A stretch of 38,448 bases of DNA, taken from contig CAYSEU010000002.1 of the NCBI GenBank assembly GCA_964430365.1, positions 1-38,448 of the forward strand. Reading direction: 5' to 3'. Origin of the DNA: JAVEVH01 sp964430365 (GTDB taxonomy: Bacteria; Patescibacteriota; Dojkabacteria; SC72). Shown in pieces: positions 17,521-24,847 of the stretch. Under the pieces are notes generated by a model. That model was not told the origin of the DNA. It saw only the letters and a program-made list of their open reading frames with translations, and did no database searches. Positions within the stretch are counted from its first letter, which is position 1. The number at the start of each line of letters is the position of its first letter. The translations under genes were made by a program, and so were the position numbers.

Positions 17521-17784
17521 AATTCTGTCCATCAAGGGTCTGCCCTAGCCCTATCCCCATTCAGATTATTAACCATCTACAAATTCCACAATCTCAAGAA
17601 AACAAACCCAACCTTTATACCTAGCCAAAATCAACAAGATGGTAAAAAATAGTTTGTATTTTTGGTCGAAGAAACGCATAAAGGTTGTACCAAATATTGT
17701 TATAACAGTCTTTGTACTAGAAAAAGAGGGACAGATCTAGGACAAACCTCCTCTACTCTAATTTATTGATAACAGTATCTATAC
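17521..17784. other. Long intergenic region with nested inverted repeats
   Basis: This is the only long gap in the window: about 305 bases separate the flanking genes, which point away from each other. I see no ORF, tRNA or known riboswitch in it. It contains a perfect 10-bp inverted repeat, CAACCTTTAT (17609-17618) with ATAAAGGTTG (17678-17687). Nested inside is a 6-bp pair, CCAAAA (17625-17630) with TTTTGG (17660-17665). A 10-bp palindrome, TGTTATAACA, is at 17698-17707, and an AGAGG/CCTCT pair lies further right. TTGATA at 17765 followed after 17 bases by TAATTT could be a plus-strand promoter. It could be a structured leader, a small RNA or an operator region. Confidence 0.4.
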
Positions 17785-18417
17785 ATGATAATTTATATAT
17801 TAGAGATGAGATTAAAAGCACCTGCCCCATTGGGTGAAAGTGAAACAAAAAAACAGTCCTCTATCAATCAATCTACCCAGGTGTATCAAAATAACGAAAT
17901 AAAACAGAATATACTGCCCCCTACAACCCAAATAAACCTTAAATGGTTAAAACTTCCTAAAATAAATATACCTTGGTTAAAATTACCAAAGCTTAATATC
18001 CCCTCACAAAAAAAGAGAATGATAACAGAAATATCACTAATAGCAGTTCCCTCTCTTTTACTATTAATACTTACAATAATGATAATATCTTTCGTTAAAT
18101 CAGAACCATATAGAATGACAAGGGAATTCTTGGAGAAAATTGATAATGGAAATACCGTTGGAGCATATGATATGACTACTGATGCGTATAAATCTGCTAA
18201 GAGTTTAAAAGATTTTAAAGAGATAGTAAACAAACTAAACTCTGTAGATATATCCCACCCAGAAGAGAAAGATAGATATATAGAAGAAATACCTGGCATG
18301 GGACAGTATGCTCATGTAAAGTATAAAATCTCAGGATATTATGTTGATATTACTGTATTCAACGATAAAATAGATTGGGGGATACACTCTGTTACACTAT
18401 CTCTTATCAATCAGTAA
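17785..18417 (+). CDS. Single-pass membrane protein with proline-rich repeats and an extracytoplasmic domain
   Basis: The family is not recognised. The protein is 210 residues from the ATG at 17785. The ATG at 17806 (MRLKAPAPLGESE) may be the real start, because a candidate promoter would begin transcription near it. A polar N-terminal region leads to two tandem ten-residue repeats, WLKLPKINIP and WLKLPKLNIP, at 54-73. A transmembrane helix follows at about 81-104. The outer domain (105-210) resembles small NTF2/DUF4878-like folds: REFLEKIDNGNTVGAYDMT is the usual helix-loop of such domains. It overlaps the convergent ddl gene by seven bases. Function unknown. Confidence 0.78.
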   Translation: MIIYILEMRLKAPAPLGESETKKQSSINQSTQVYQNNEIKQNILPPTTQINLKWLKLPKINIPWLKLPKLNIPSQKKRMITEISLIAVPSLLLLILTIMIISFVKSEPYRMTREFLEKIDNGNTVGAYDMTTDAYKSAKSLKDFKEIVNKLNSVDISHPEEKDRYIEEIPGMGQYAHVKYKISGYYVDITVFNDKIDWGIHSVTLSLINQ

Positions 18418-19493
18418 TTAAGAGATATAGCCCTCTCTTTATAGAAGTTTTCCAATCCCAAAGTTATTAACCTATCTATTACCTTAGAATACGGCATACC
18501 ACTCTCTTCCCACAATTTCGGAAACATACTAATGGATGTAAATCCAGGGATAGTATTTACCTCATTAACAAATACTCTACCATCTTTTAATAGGAAGAAA
18601 TCTACTCTGGCAAATCCTTCACATCCTAATACTTCATATGCTTTTCTTGCCATAAACCTTATCTCATCACTTTTCTCTTTATCTATATCTGCAGGGATAA
18701 TAATCTTGGCACCATCCTTTTTAATATATTTAGCCTCATATGAATAGTATTCATCATTAGGAATTATTTCTCCTAAACATGAAGCCTTAGGTACCTTATT
18801 ACCTATTACACCACACTCTATCTCCCTACCTTCGATAAGTTCTTCTATTAAAACCTTCTTACCATATTTAAAAGCTTTTTTAATATTAACTGTCAAAGTT
18901 ACAGAGTTATTAATCTTACTAGTACCAATAGAAGACCCTGAATCTGCCGGTTTAATGAAAGCTTTTGTACCAAACTTGAAAAGTATCTCATCATTATTAA
19001 CCCTCGTAATATTAGAATATGCTATATAGTCTACAATAGGAATACCTGCATCTCGCAGTAATCTCTTTGTTACATCCTTATCCATACATATTGCAGAACT
19101 CAATACAGAAGAACCCACGAATGGGACATTTGCTATCCTTAATAACCCTTGTATAGAGCCATCTTCTCCATATGTACCATGTAAGACAGGAAATACAATA
19201 TCCACTATTTCTTTTTTTGAAGGGTTAGTAATATTGTATATCTCACCATTAGATTGAGGTAAGAATATTACTCTATCCGTAGTAGTTCGAATTGGTCGAG
19301 AAGCGCTTTTATTTTCTAAAAAATATTTAATGTCTTGTAAAAACCATTCCCCCGTCTTAGTAATACCTATTAGAACAATATCATATTTATCCTTATCAAT
19401 AGCTCTAACAACATTTCTAGCAGATTCTAAAGACACAGAATGTTCTGCAGATTTTCCACCGTATAGTATTGCAACTTTTATCTTCTTTGTCAT
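18411..19493 (-). CDS. ddl: D-alanine--D-alanine ligase
   Basis: This ATP-grasp enzyme makes the D-Ala-D-Ala dipeptide of peptidoglycan in the cytoplasm. The frame extends to 19592, but those extra codons are the tRNA-Ser gene read as protein. The ATG at 19493 (MTKKIKVAILYGGKS) has AAGGA ten bases upstream and gives 360 residues. Family features are GGKSAEHSVSLES at 12-24, the ATP-grasp core KPADSGSSIGTSK, the loop YSYEAKY with the tyrosine of D-Ala-specific enzymes, and the metal-binding end FVNEVNTIPGFTS. Together these argue that the cell builds peptidoglycan. The tRNA ends 27 bases upstream with no terminator between, so both may come from one promoter. Confidence 0.94.
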   Translation of the reverse strand: MTKKIKVAILYGGKSAEHSVSLESARNVVRAIDKDKYDIVLIGITKTGEWFLQDIKYFLENKSASRPIRTTTDRVIFLPQSNGEIYNITNPSKKEIVDIVFPVLHGTYGEDGSIQGLLRIANVPFVGSSVLSSAICMDKDVTKRLLRDAGIPIVDYIAYSNITRVNNDEILFKFGTKAFIKPADSGSSIGTSKINNSVTLTVNIKKAFKYGKKVLIEELIEGREIECGVIGNKVPKASCLGEIIPNDEYYSYEAKYIKKDGAKIIIPADIDKEKSDEIRFMARKAYEVLGCEGFARVDFFLLKDGRVFVNEVNTIPGFTSISMFPKLWEESGMPYSKVIDRLITLGLENFYKERAISLNY

Positions 19494-19519
19494 ATTGAAA
19501 ATATCCTTATATTTAATGA

Positions 19520-19606
19520 CGGAGAGAGTGGGATTCGAACCCACGGTACGGAAACCCGTACAACGGTTTTCAAGACCGTCACTTTCGACCACTCAGTCAT
19601 CTCTCC
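19520..19606 (-). tRNA. tRNA-Ser (anticodon TGA)
   Basis: On the minus strand an 87-base sequence folds as a class II tRNA. The acceptor GGAGAGA pairs with TCTCTCC and the discriminator is G. The anticodon loop CTTGAAA places TGA at 19570-19572. The long variable arm pairs TACGG with CCGTA, and the T arm is GTGGG TTCGAAT CCCAC. The long variable arm confirms serine. The CCA end is not encoded. Confidence 0.97.
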
Positions 19607-19616
19607 ATTGCCACAA

Positions 19617-19625
19617 ATTATATCA
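19617..19625 (-). promoter_or_regulatory. Extended -10 promoter of tRNA-Ser (and perhaps ddl)
   Basis: The minus strand reads TGATATAAT, ending ten bases before the tRNA 5' end. It predicts a primary transcript with only a few extra 5' bases. It is the same nonamer as upstream of rpsU and the phosphatidyltransferase gene. Confidence 0.6.
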
Positions 19626-19647
19626 TACTCATCTCTCATTTCCTTTA

Positions 19648-19676
19648 TTGACTAAACCGTATATCTTACATATCAT
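19648..19676 (+). promoter_or_regulatory. Promoter of the surface-protein cluster
   Basis: TTGACT at 19648-19653 and TATCAT at 19671-19676 are separated by exactly 17 bases. The ATG at 19684 follows the -10 box after seven bases, so the transcript would start at or next to the start codon and be leaderless. Confidence 0.5.
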
Positions 19677-19683
19677 CATATAT

Positions 19684-20877
19684 ATGCCCAAAATATTAAA
19701 AATGGTTTTTACAATATATATATGTATATTACCTACCCTTCTTTTTGCTGCAGAATTAGATTCTACTAATTACAAAATAGTGGGTGCTACTACCAAAGGA
19801 GGATCTATACTTGAGACAGCAAGTGGAGATTACTCTGCCCTACTTGAAGTAGGAAGAATATCAAATAATCCAAGAAATTACTCTAACAGTTATAAAATGC
19901 TAACAAGTCCAGAGCAAGCATTCCTGCCTGCAGTACCCGAAGTATCATGCTTTGAAACTACTACTTCAGGATCTTCTAGCTGTACTACCGGACCAACAGA
20001 GCTATCTACAGGAGGTATGGTAGCAATATGTGGACCTAGTGGTTGCTATGATAAAGCAAGGTTTGAAATTGATACTAATGGTAACCCAATAGATACCCTT
20101 TACGCTGTAATGATATCTACTGACAATTTTGTATCCGATATTAGATACGTAGATGGTTCATCCCTCTGGCCAGAGAGTATAAGTACACATAACCTAAGTG
20201 ATTTCTTAACAAAGACAGATTGGGAAATACCAGATTTTAATATACAAGGCCTTCAAACAGCTACCACCTACTATATTAGGATATTGGCTTTACATGGTGA
20301 CTTTACTCAAACAGAACAAGGTCCCATTGCTAGTGCAACTACTTCAGCAGGATCTGTATTTTTTGATATAGATATTGATGATGAGACCGGAATAACTACA
20401 GAGACCGTATCTCCATATACAATTTCTTTTACAGGAGCATATGAATTAATTGGAGGAACTGCTCCTACTACAGCTCAAAACAGAATCTGGATAGATGGAG
20501 CAACGAACTCAGAGGGAGGATTTGCAATAATTGTAAGAGGAGTAAATGGAGGTTTAAAGAGTGATACTACTGGACAAACAATAGTATCAGCTACTGCCGA
20601 TTTAAATACTGCTGCAGATGGTTTTGGAATACAAAGCGAGTATATAGATTATGATACTTATCCATATTTAGGATCTATTACAGCTACTACAGATTACAGT
20701 GGAACAGGAAACTATGTAGGAATAGTTGGAACTACTGCCACCAAGGTTTATGAATCAGAGTTACCTGTATTTAATGGAAGAATGGCGTTAAAGGTAATAG
20801 CAAAACCAGGTATGGATAAGGTTGCTGCTACTGACTATCAGGAGACCATATATTTTGTATTAATTCCTAGATTTTAA
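19684..20877 (+). CDS. Exported beta-rich surface protein with WxL-like C-terminal domain
   Basis: The open frame begins at 19330, but the upstream part is antisense to ddl and tRNA-Ser. The ATG at 19684 gives 397 residues and a good signal peptide (MPKILKMVFTIYICILPTLL, cut near FAA). A cysteine-containing segment (CFETTTSGSSSC, CGPSGC) and a fibronectin III-like region (about 110-215, with TTYYIRILAL) follow. The C-terminal domain runs from about 220 and ends YQETIYFVLIPRF. The next gene ends in the same way, with YQETVY also 13 residues from its C-terminus. This recalls the YTATLTWTL end of Gram-positive WxL domains, but no homology is proven. There is no membrane anchor, so the protein is probably released or wall-bound. 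It starts the four-gene surface cluster. Confidence 0.84.
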   Translation: MPKILKMVFTIYICILPTLLFAAELDSTNYKIVGATTKGGSILETASGDYSALLEVGRISNNPRNYSNSYKMLTSPEQAFLPAVPEVSCFETTTSGSSSCTTGPTELSTGGMVAICGPSGCYDKARFEIDTNGNPIDTLYAVMISTDNFVSDIRYVDGSSLWPESISTHNLSDFLTKTDWEIPDFNIQGLQTATTYYIRILALHGDFTQTEQGPIASATTSAGSVFFDIDIDDETGITTETVSPYTISFTGAYELIGGTAPTTAQNRIWIDGATNSEGGFAIIVRGVNGGLKSDTTGQTIVSATADLNTAADGFGIQSEYIDYDTYPYLGSITATTDYSGTGNYVGIVGTTATKVYESELPVFNGRMALKVIAKPGMDKVAATDYQETIYFVLIPRF

Positions 20878-20880
20878 CTA

Positions 20881-20909
20881 TTGACACCATGCTTAAGAGA
20901 ATGTAAATT
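20881..20909 (+). promoter_or_regulatory. Possible second promoter inside the surface cluster
   Basis: A perfect TTGACA at 20881-20886, three bases after the stop of the preceding gene, is followed 17 bases later by TAAATT (20904-20909, four of six matches). TATTAT at 20911-20916 is a better -10 hexamer, but its spacing to that -35 is 24. The region could allow extra transcription of the next gene. Confidence 0.35.
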
Positions 20910-20956
20910 GTATTATAGAAAATAAATATGAACTCTAATTTTTTAATCTGCCCAAT

Positions 20957-22075
20957 GTGAAGAGTCTGAAAACCAGTTTGAAGATAGTAGTCCCAACCCT
21001 ATTTTTAGTATTCTCTACGGCCTTCTTTATAGTGTTCTCTGCACAGGCAGGTACATTAGCTGCTGTATATATATTCATGAGTAGATTAAAGGCAGGTTTA
21101 GATGGAACAGGTCCTAACACAGTACAATTTATACTCGCCATTGATACAGCAACAACTATTCCTACAGCAGGTACAATTAAAATAGAGTTTCCAGATGATG
21201 AAGACGCTACATGGTGTAGAACAGCTGGAGCTTTAACTGTAGCTGGAGTTACAGCATCTGCGGTAGATTTAGCAGGAGGAAACTGGGATATTGATAGCGC
21301 ACTACCAACATCTGGTGTACTTAGTGCTGCATGTTCACAAGGTGGCATTGGTACTGTAGACACTATCACTATCTCTAATGTTGGTGCATTAACTGCAGGT
21401 ACTACATATGGAGTACAGATTTCAAATAGCGTTGGAGTCATAGGTACTAATGGAACAACGGGAGAACACGAACTTACAATTACCGCTGCTTCTGGAGCAA
21501 CTATGGATTCAAAATCATTCAAGGTATATCTTTTAGGTGATGACGCTGTCGTAATTACTGCAACAGTATCTGATATGCCAACTGTTGTTTGTTCTATTAG
21601 TACAAATACTGTAAATCTTGGTACCTTATACCCAGGTGGTGCATATGCAACTGGAACTCATACGATTAGTACTTCCACAACCTCAAGTGGTTACTACTGG
21701 GCTGTATATGGAACAGGAGATAGTTCAACAGATGCTGGTTTGTATAAATCTACGGTTACTACACATTTGATTGCTTCCGGTGCAACAGCTACACTTGATC
21801 TTACTAATGCAACAATCTCTGGATTTGGTTTAACACTTTCAGATCCTGACTCAACAGATCCTGCAACTGTAGCTACAAACTTTGTAAATACAACAGCTGG
21901 TACATTCGGAACAATAGATAGATTGTACTCTGGTGCTAAATTAGTACTATCACAATCTGGTACACAAGGCTCAGCAGAAAACTCTACTGTTACATATGGT
22001 GCGAAAGCAAGCTCCTCGGCTCCAGCAGGTTCATACCAGGAGACTGTATATTGGATATGTGGTGGTTACTACTAG
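20957..22075 (+). CDS. Exported low-complexity surface protein with WxL-like C-terminal domain
   Basis: The protein has 372 residues from a GTG start; no in-frame ATG lies close to it, and there is no ribosome binding site. An N-terminal signal sequence spans about 1-31 (FSAQA-GT). Residues 40-200 form a Thr/Ala/Gly-rich beta domain with one cysteine pair, in WCRTAG and AACSQGG. The C-terminal domain (about 208-372) has a VNLGTLYPGG turn and a Gly-Tyr strand, and ends YQETVYWICGGYY. This shares its last-13-residue pattern with the preceding gene's product. Composition suggests a secreted, possibly abundant structural protein. The two following genes encode anchored Ig-like proteins that may bind it. 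The start is somewhat uncertain. Confidence 0.83.
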   Translation: MKSLKTSLKIVVPTLFLVFSTAFFIVFSAQAGTLAAVYIFMSRLKAGLDGTGPNTVQFILAIDTATTIPTAGTIKIEFPDDEDATWCRTAGALTVAGVTASAVDLAGGNWDIDSALPTSGVLSAACSQGGIGTVDTITISNVGALTAGTTYGVQISNSVGVIGTNGTTGEHELTITAASGATMDSKSFKVYLLGDDAVVITATVSDMPTVVCSISTNTVNLGTLYPGGAYATGTHTISTSTTSSGYYWAVYGTGDSSTDAGLYKSTVTTHLIASGATATLDLTNATISGFGLTLSDPDSTDPATVATNFVNTTAGTFGTIDRLYSGAKLVLSQSGTQGSAENSTVTYGAKASSSAPAGSYQETVYWICGGYY

Positions 22076-22093
22076 TAATTGATATACTTGAAC

Positions 22094-23068
22094 ATGAGAT
22101 TTACTCGATTCATGAAATATAACGGAATATTATTACTGCCCGTAATAATACTTCTCCTGAGTGTTCACCCTCTTTTTGCTCAAACCTCTCTATCAATAGG
22201 CGTTGCTCCTACTTCTAAAGTTTTAAAACTAAGCCCAGGAGAAACCTACTCTGATGAAATAGTATATTGGAATCTATCTCAAGAAGCAGGTACCTACCGT
22301 GTCTTTATTAGTGGCTTCCAACAGATAGAGAATCAACCAGGTACCGCTGTCATTTTAACAGAAGAAGAAGATGCCCTTGTCGATTACTCTGCTTCAAAAT
22401 GGGTTACAGTATCCAAAGATATTCTAGAATTAGAACCTAATAAAAATATTAAATTACAATACACTATTAAAGTACCTACAGACACTACGAATGGAGAGTT
22501 TAATGTAGAGATATTTCTAATTTCTGAAAATGCTTACCAGCAACAAGGTACAGCAGCATTTACCAATCTTGCTGCAGGAACCCCTATACTAATACAAATT
22601 GGAGATGACTATGTTCAGAATGCAGAATTACTCAGGTTTATTGCAGACAAAAAAGTATATGAAAAGATAAATGTAGACTTCTTAACCACTATTAAAAACC
22701 TTGGTGACATGCATATAACCCCTACAGGAGAGATATTAATAGAAAATATCTTTGGACAAGAGGTAGCTAGAATCCCCTTTAATAAGAATGCTAAAAGCCT
22801 TCTTAGAGACACATTAGGAAACTATACCGATAATTGGACTCAATCAGGATACTTATCTCCTAACAAGGCTATAGCAGTTGGCCCTATGAAAGCCAAATTA
22901 ATGGTTACATACAGAAGCTTTCAACCCGGTTTTGCAGTCTTAGGTAGTGAAGCAACCTTCTGGATAATTCCATGGAAGATTATTCTTGCTATCCTTGCTG
23001 CTATTCTTCTTGTTATAATAGTTAGAATAAATAAGAAGAAAATAAATAGAAAGAATGAAATTTCTTAA
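22094..23068 (+). CDS. Membrane-anchored DUF916-like surface protein
   Basis: A TTG at 22079 opens the frame, but the ATG at 22094 (MRFTRFMKYNG) is a better start, giving 324 residues. A signal peptide ends near LFAQT. The first outer domain begins SIGVAPTSKVLKLSPGETY, followed by a strand about Y-W-N-L. This is the opening of DUF916/P-pilus-chaperone-like Ig domains found beside WxL proteins in Gram-positive bacteria. A second Ig-like domain (about 165-285) is followed by a transmembrane helix (about 291-311) and a lysine-rich cytoplasmic tail. It overlaps the next gene by 14 bases, so the pair is probably made in fixed ratio. DUF916 membership is inferred from the pattern. Confidence 0.82.
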   Translation: MRFTRFMKYNGILLLPVIILLLSVHPLFAQTSLSIGVAPTSKVLKLSPGETYSDEIVYWNLSQEAGTYRVFISGFQQIENQPGTAVILTEEEDALVDYSASKWVTVSKDILELEPNKNIKLQYTIKVPTDTTNGEFNVEIFLISENAYQQQGTAAFTNLAAGTPILIQIGDDYVQNAELLRFIADKKVYEKINVDFLTTIKNLGDMHITPTGEILIENIFGQEVARIPFNKNAKSLLRDTLGNYTDNWTQSGYLSPNKAIAVGPMKAKLMVTYRSFQPGFAVLGSEATFWIIPWKIILAILAAILLVIIVRINKKKINRKNEIS

Positions 23069-23948
23069 AATCCTTATTACAGCAGCCTTTATATATACCT
23101 TGCTTGGTATTCCTCTACTCTATGCAAGTAGTAGTATTGATCCTGCAATTAGAAGAATTACACTTGCTCAAGGTGAAAGAATGTTTGGTAGTGTTGTATT
23201 TAAAAATGGAGAAAACAAAGATATACAAGTCTTACTTACACCATATACTTACAACCCCAAAACAGATGAGATTACAGAAGATAAGAGGAATATCTTTCTT
23301 AAAGTAGATACTGATAGTATAAAAGTAAAAGCCAATTCTTCATACAATATTAAATATGAGATACTACCCCTTAGTAACTTACCAAATGGAAGCTACTTTA
23401 ATATACTAGCTATTACACCAGTTACTGATTCTAAGAACGTAAAAATAAATCTAAGTATATCTCAATTAATAATATTAGATATAGTAGACCCCAATGACCA
23501 AGTAAGGGGTATTACAACTACGCAGTACTCTACACAAATAGAAGTTAAAAGAAGAGGAATCCCCTTTATACTACCCACTATACTTAAATACAGTATAAAG
23601 AATAATTCTAACTACCTTCTTACACCCCAAGGAAGAATGGATGTATTCAATGAGAGAAATAGCTACCAACCAACATACCTTTACCTCAATGAGGAGAAAA
23701 AAGATATATACCCAGGAGAGACATTAGAAGGAGAGATTAAAATACCTACTTGGTATATACAAGATCTCTTTATTAAAAGAGTTGTAAAAGCACAAGTATA
23801 TAATGGTGTAGATAATAATGCTCAAGATATAGAGATAGAGATTAATAATTACATATTTGAATTAATTGCCTTACTAATAGTAATAATAATAGGTATACTA
23901 CTTTCCAAATCTATAGTAGAAGATTTTTCTAAAAAGAGAAAAACTTAA
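23055..23948 (+). CDS. Second membrane-anchored Ig-like surface protein
   Basis: This 297-residue protein is a divergent relative in layout of the one before it. A signal peptide (about 1-24, LLYAS) leads to an N-terminal Ig-like domain starting IRRITLAQGERMFGSVVFKN. A second beta domain has NYLLTPQGRMDVFN near residue 195, matching HITPTGEILIEN in the upstream protein. A transmembrane helix lies at about 267-287, and the end is lysine-rich. The shared L-x-T/P-P-x-G-x-x-x-V/I pattern suggests that the two arose by duplication and act together. The gene is last in the cluster and overlaps the convergent rnhC by four bases. Function unknown; holding the two secreted partners at the cell surface is a guess. 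Confidence 0.82.
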   Translation: MKFLKILITAAFIYTLLGIPLLYASSSIDPAIRRITLAQGERMFGSVVFKNGENKDIQVLLTPYTYNPKTDEITEDKRNIFLKVDTDSIKVKANSSYNIKYEILPLSNLPNGSYFNILAITPVTDSKNVKINLSISQLIILDIVDPNDQVRGITTTQYSTQIEVKRRGIPFILPTILKYSIKNNSNYLLTPQGRMDVFNERNSYQPTYLYLNEEKKDIYPGETLEGEIKIPTWYIQDLFIKRVVKAQVYNGVDNNAQDIEIEINNYIFELIALLIVIIIGILLSKSIVEDFSKKRKT

Positions 23949-24847
23949 AAAAGAGACATTACCTGCTTAGTAGTCTTAAAACCTATCTTAGCAACCTCAT
24001 TTAGTTTCTCACTACCATGTAATGCTACAAACTCTCTACCCTGAGCTATTACATTGGAAGCACCCTTAGGAAATTCAAAATCATATTTTTCATTCATATT
24101 ACTCCACTCTCTAAGAAAGATTCCTCTCGCTATTATAGAAGCACAAGCTACCGCTATATCCGATTCCCCCTTATGATGCTGTATTAATTCACACTGTTTA
24201 CCAAGTACCCCTAACTCATCAGACACCCTACTTTTGGATGTAGAGAACTGATCTACAACAACATACTCACATTTAATACCCTTCTTTTTTAAATCTTTTA
24301 ATCCCATCTCAATAACTTTAGTATGCTGTTTAGCAAGTAATATAGAAACGTTTCTGTACTCTTCAATCTGTTTGTTGTATTCTTTAGGTTCTAATACTGA
24401 AGAGTAATAGTATGGATAATCACTTACCATATCGAAAAGATTACGTATTTTTCCATCAGAGAATTTCTTAGAGTCTGCAAAACCCAAAAGTTTAACCTTC
24501 TTAGAAAACTCTTCCGTAATAAAACAACTAACTACTACTAAAGGACCAAAGTAATCTCCCTTACCCACCTCATCTACACCCATATGAGGTCTAAATAGTT
24601 CTATAGATACATCCTTCTCTGTTTTTTTAATATTGGATATAACAGATGTAAAATCTTCTCTACCCTGAAATACTAATTTACCACTACTGTACATCATAGC
24701 TACAGAACCCTTAGGACTCCTTAATCTAAAAATAACATACAAGTTGTCATATGCCTCTTCCCTCCAGTTATTTGCTAAAAGGACCTCTCTTACACCCTCT
24801 AGTTCATCTCTTTTAAATTCTACTGTAAATGTATTTTGATTACTCAT
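23945..24847 (-). CDS. rnhC: Ribonuclease HIII
   Basis: RNase HIII cuts RNA in RNA-DNA hybrids. The 300-residue length and an N-terminal TBP-like substrate-binding domain (about 1-85) separate it from the shorter RNase HII. The signature DEVGKGDYFGPL starts at Asp92-Glu93 with the GKGDYFGP form specific to HIII. Asp199 in VVVDQFS and the ESD segment at 228-230 complete the likely active site. The start overlaps the end of cysS by eight bases, and it is the last gene of the long mfd-dnaX-recR-cysS run. Its four-base convergent overlap is with the surface cluster. Confidence 0.92.
   Translation of the reverse strand: MSNQNTFTVEFKRDELEGVREVLLANNWREEAYDNLYVIFRLRSPKGSVAMMYSSGKLVFQGREDFTSVISNIKKTEKDVSIELFRPHMGVDEVGKGDYFGPLVVVSCFITEEFSKKVKLLGFADSKKFSDGKIRNLFDMVSDYPYYYSSVLEPKEYNKQIEEYRNVSILLAKQHTKVIEMGLKDLKKKGIKCEYVVVDQFSTSKSRVSDELGVLGKQCELIQHHKGESDIAVACASIIARGIFLREWSNMNEKYDFEFPKGASNVIAQGREFVALHGSEKLNEVAKIGFKTTKQVMSLF

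Noticed and set aside
19494..19592. N-terminal extension of ddl to 19592
   Set aside because: It reads through tRNA-Ser as protein. The ATG at 19493 has an AAGGA site and matches the usual N-terminus.
19330..19683. N-terminal extension of the 397-aa surface protein
   Set aside because: It is antisense to ddl and the tRNA. The signal peptide begins at the ATG at 19684, which also has a promoter just upstream.
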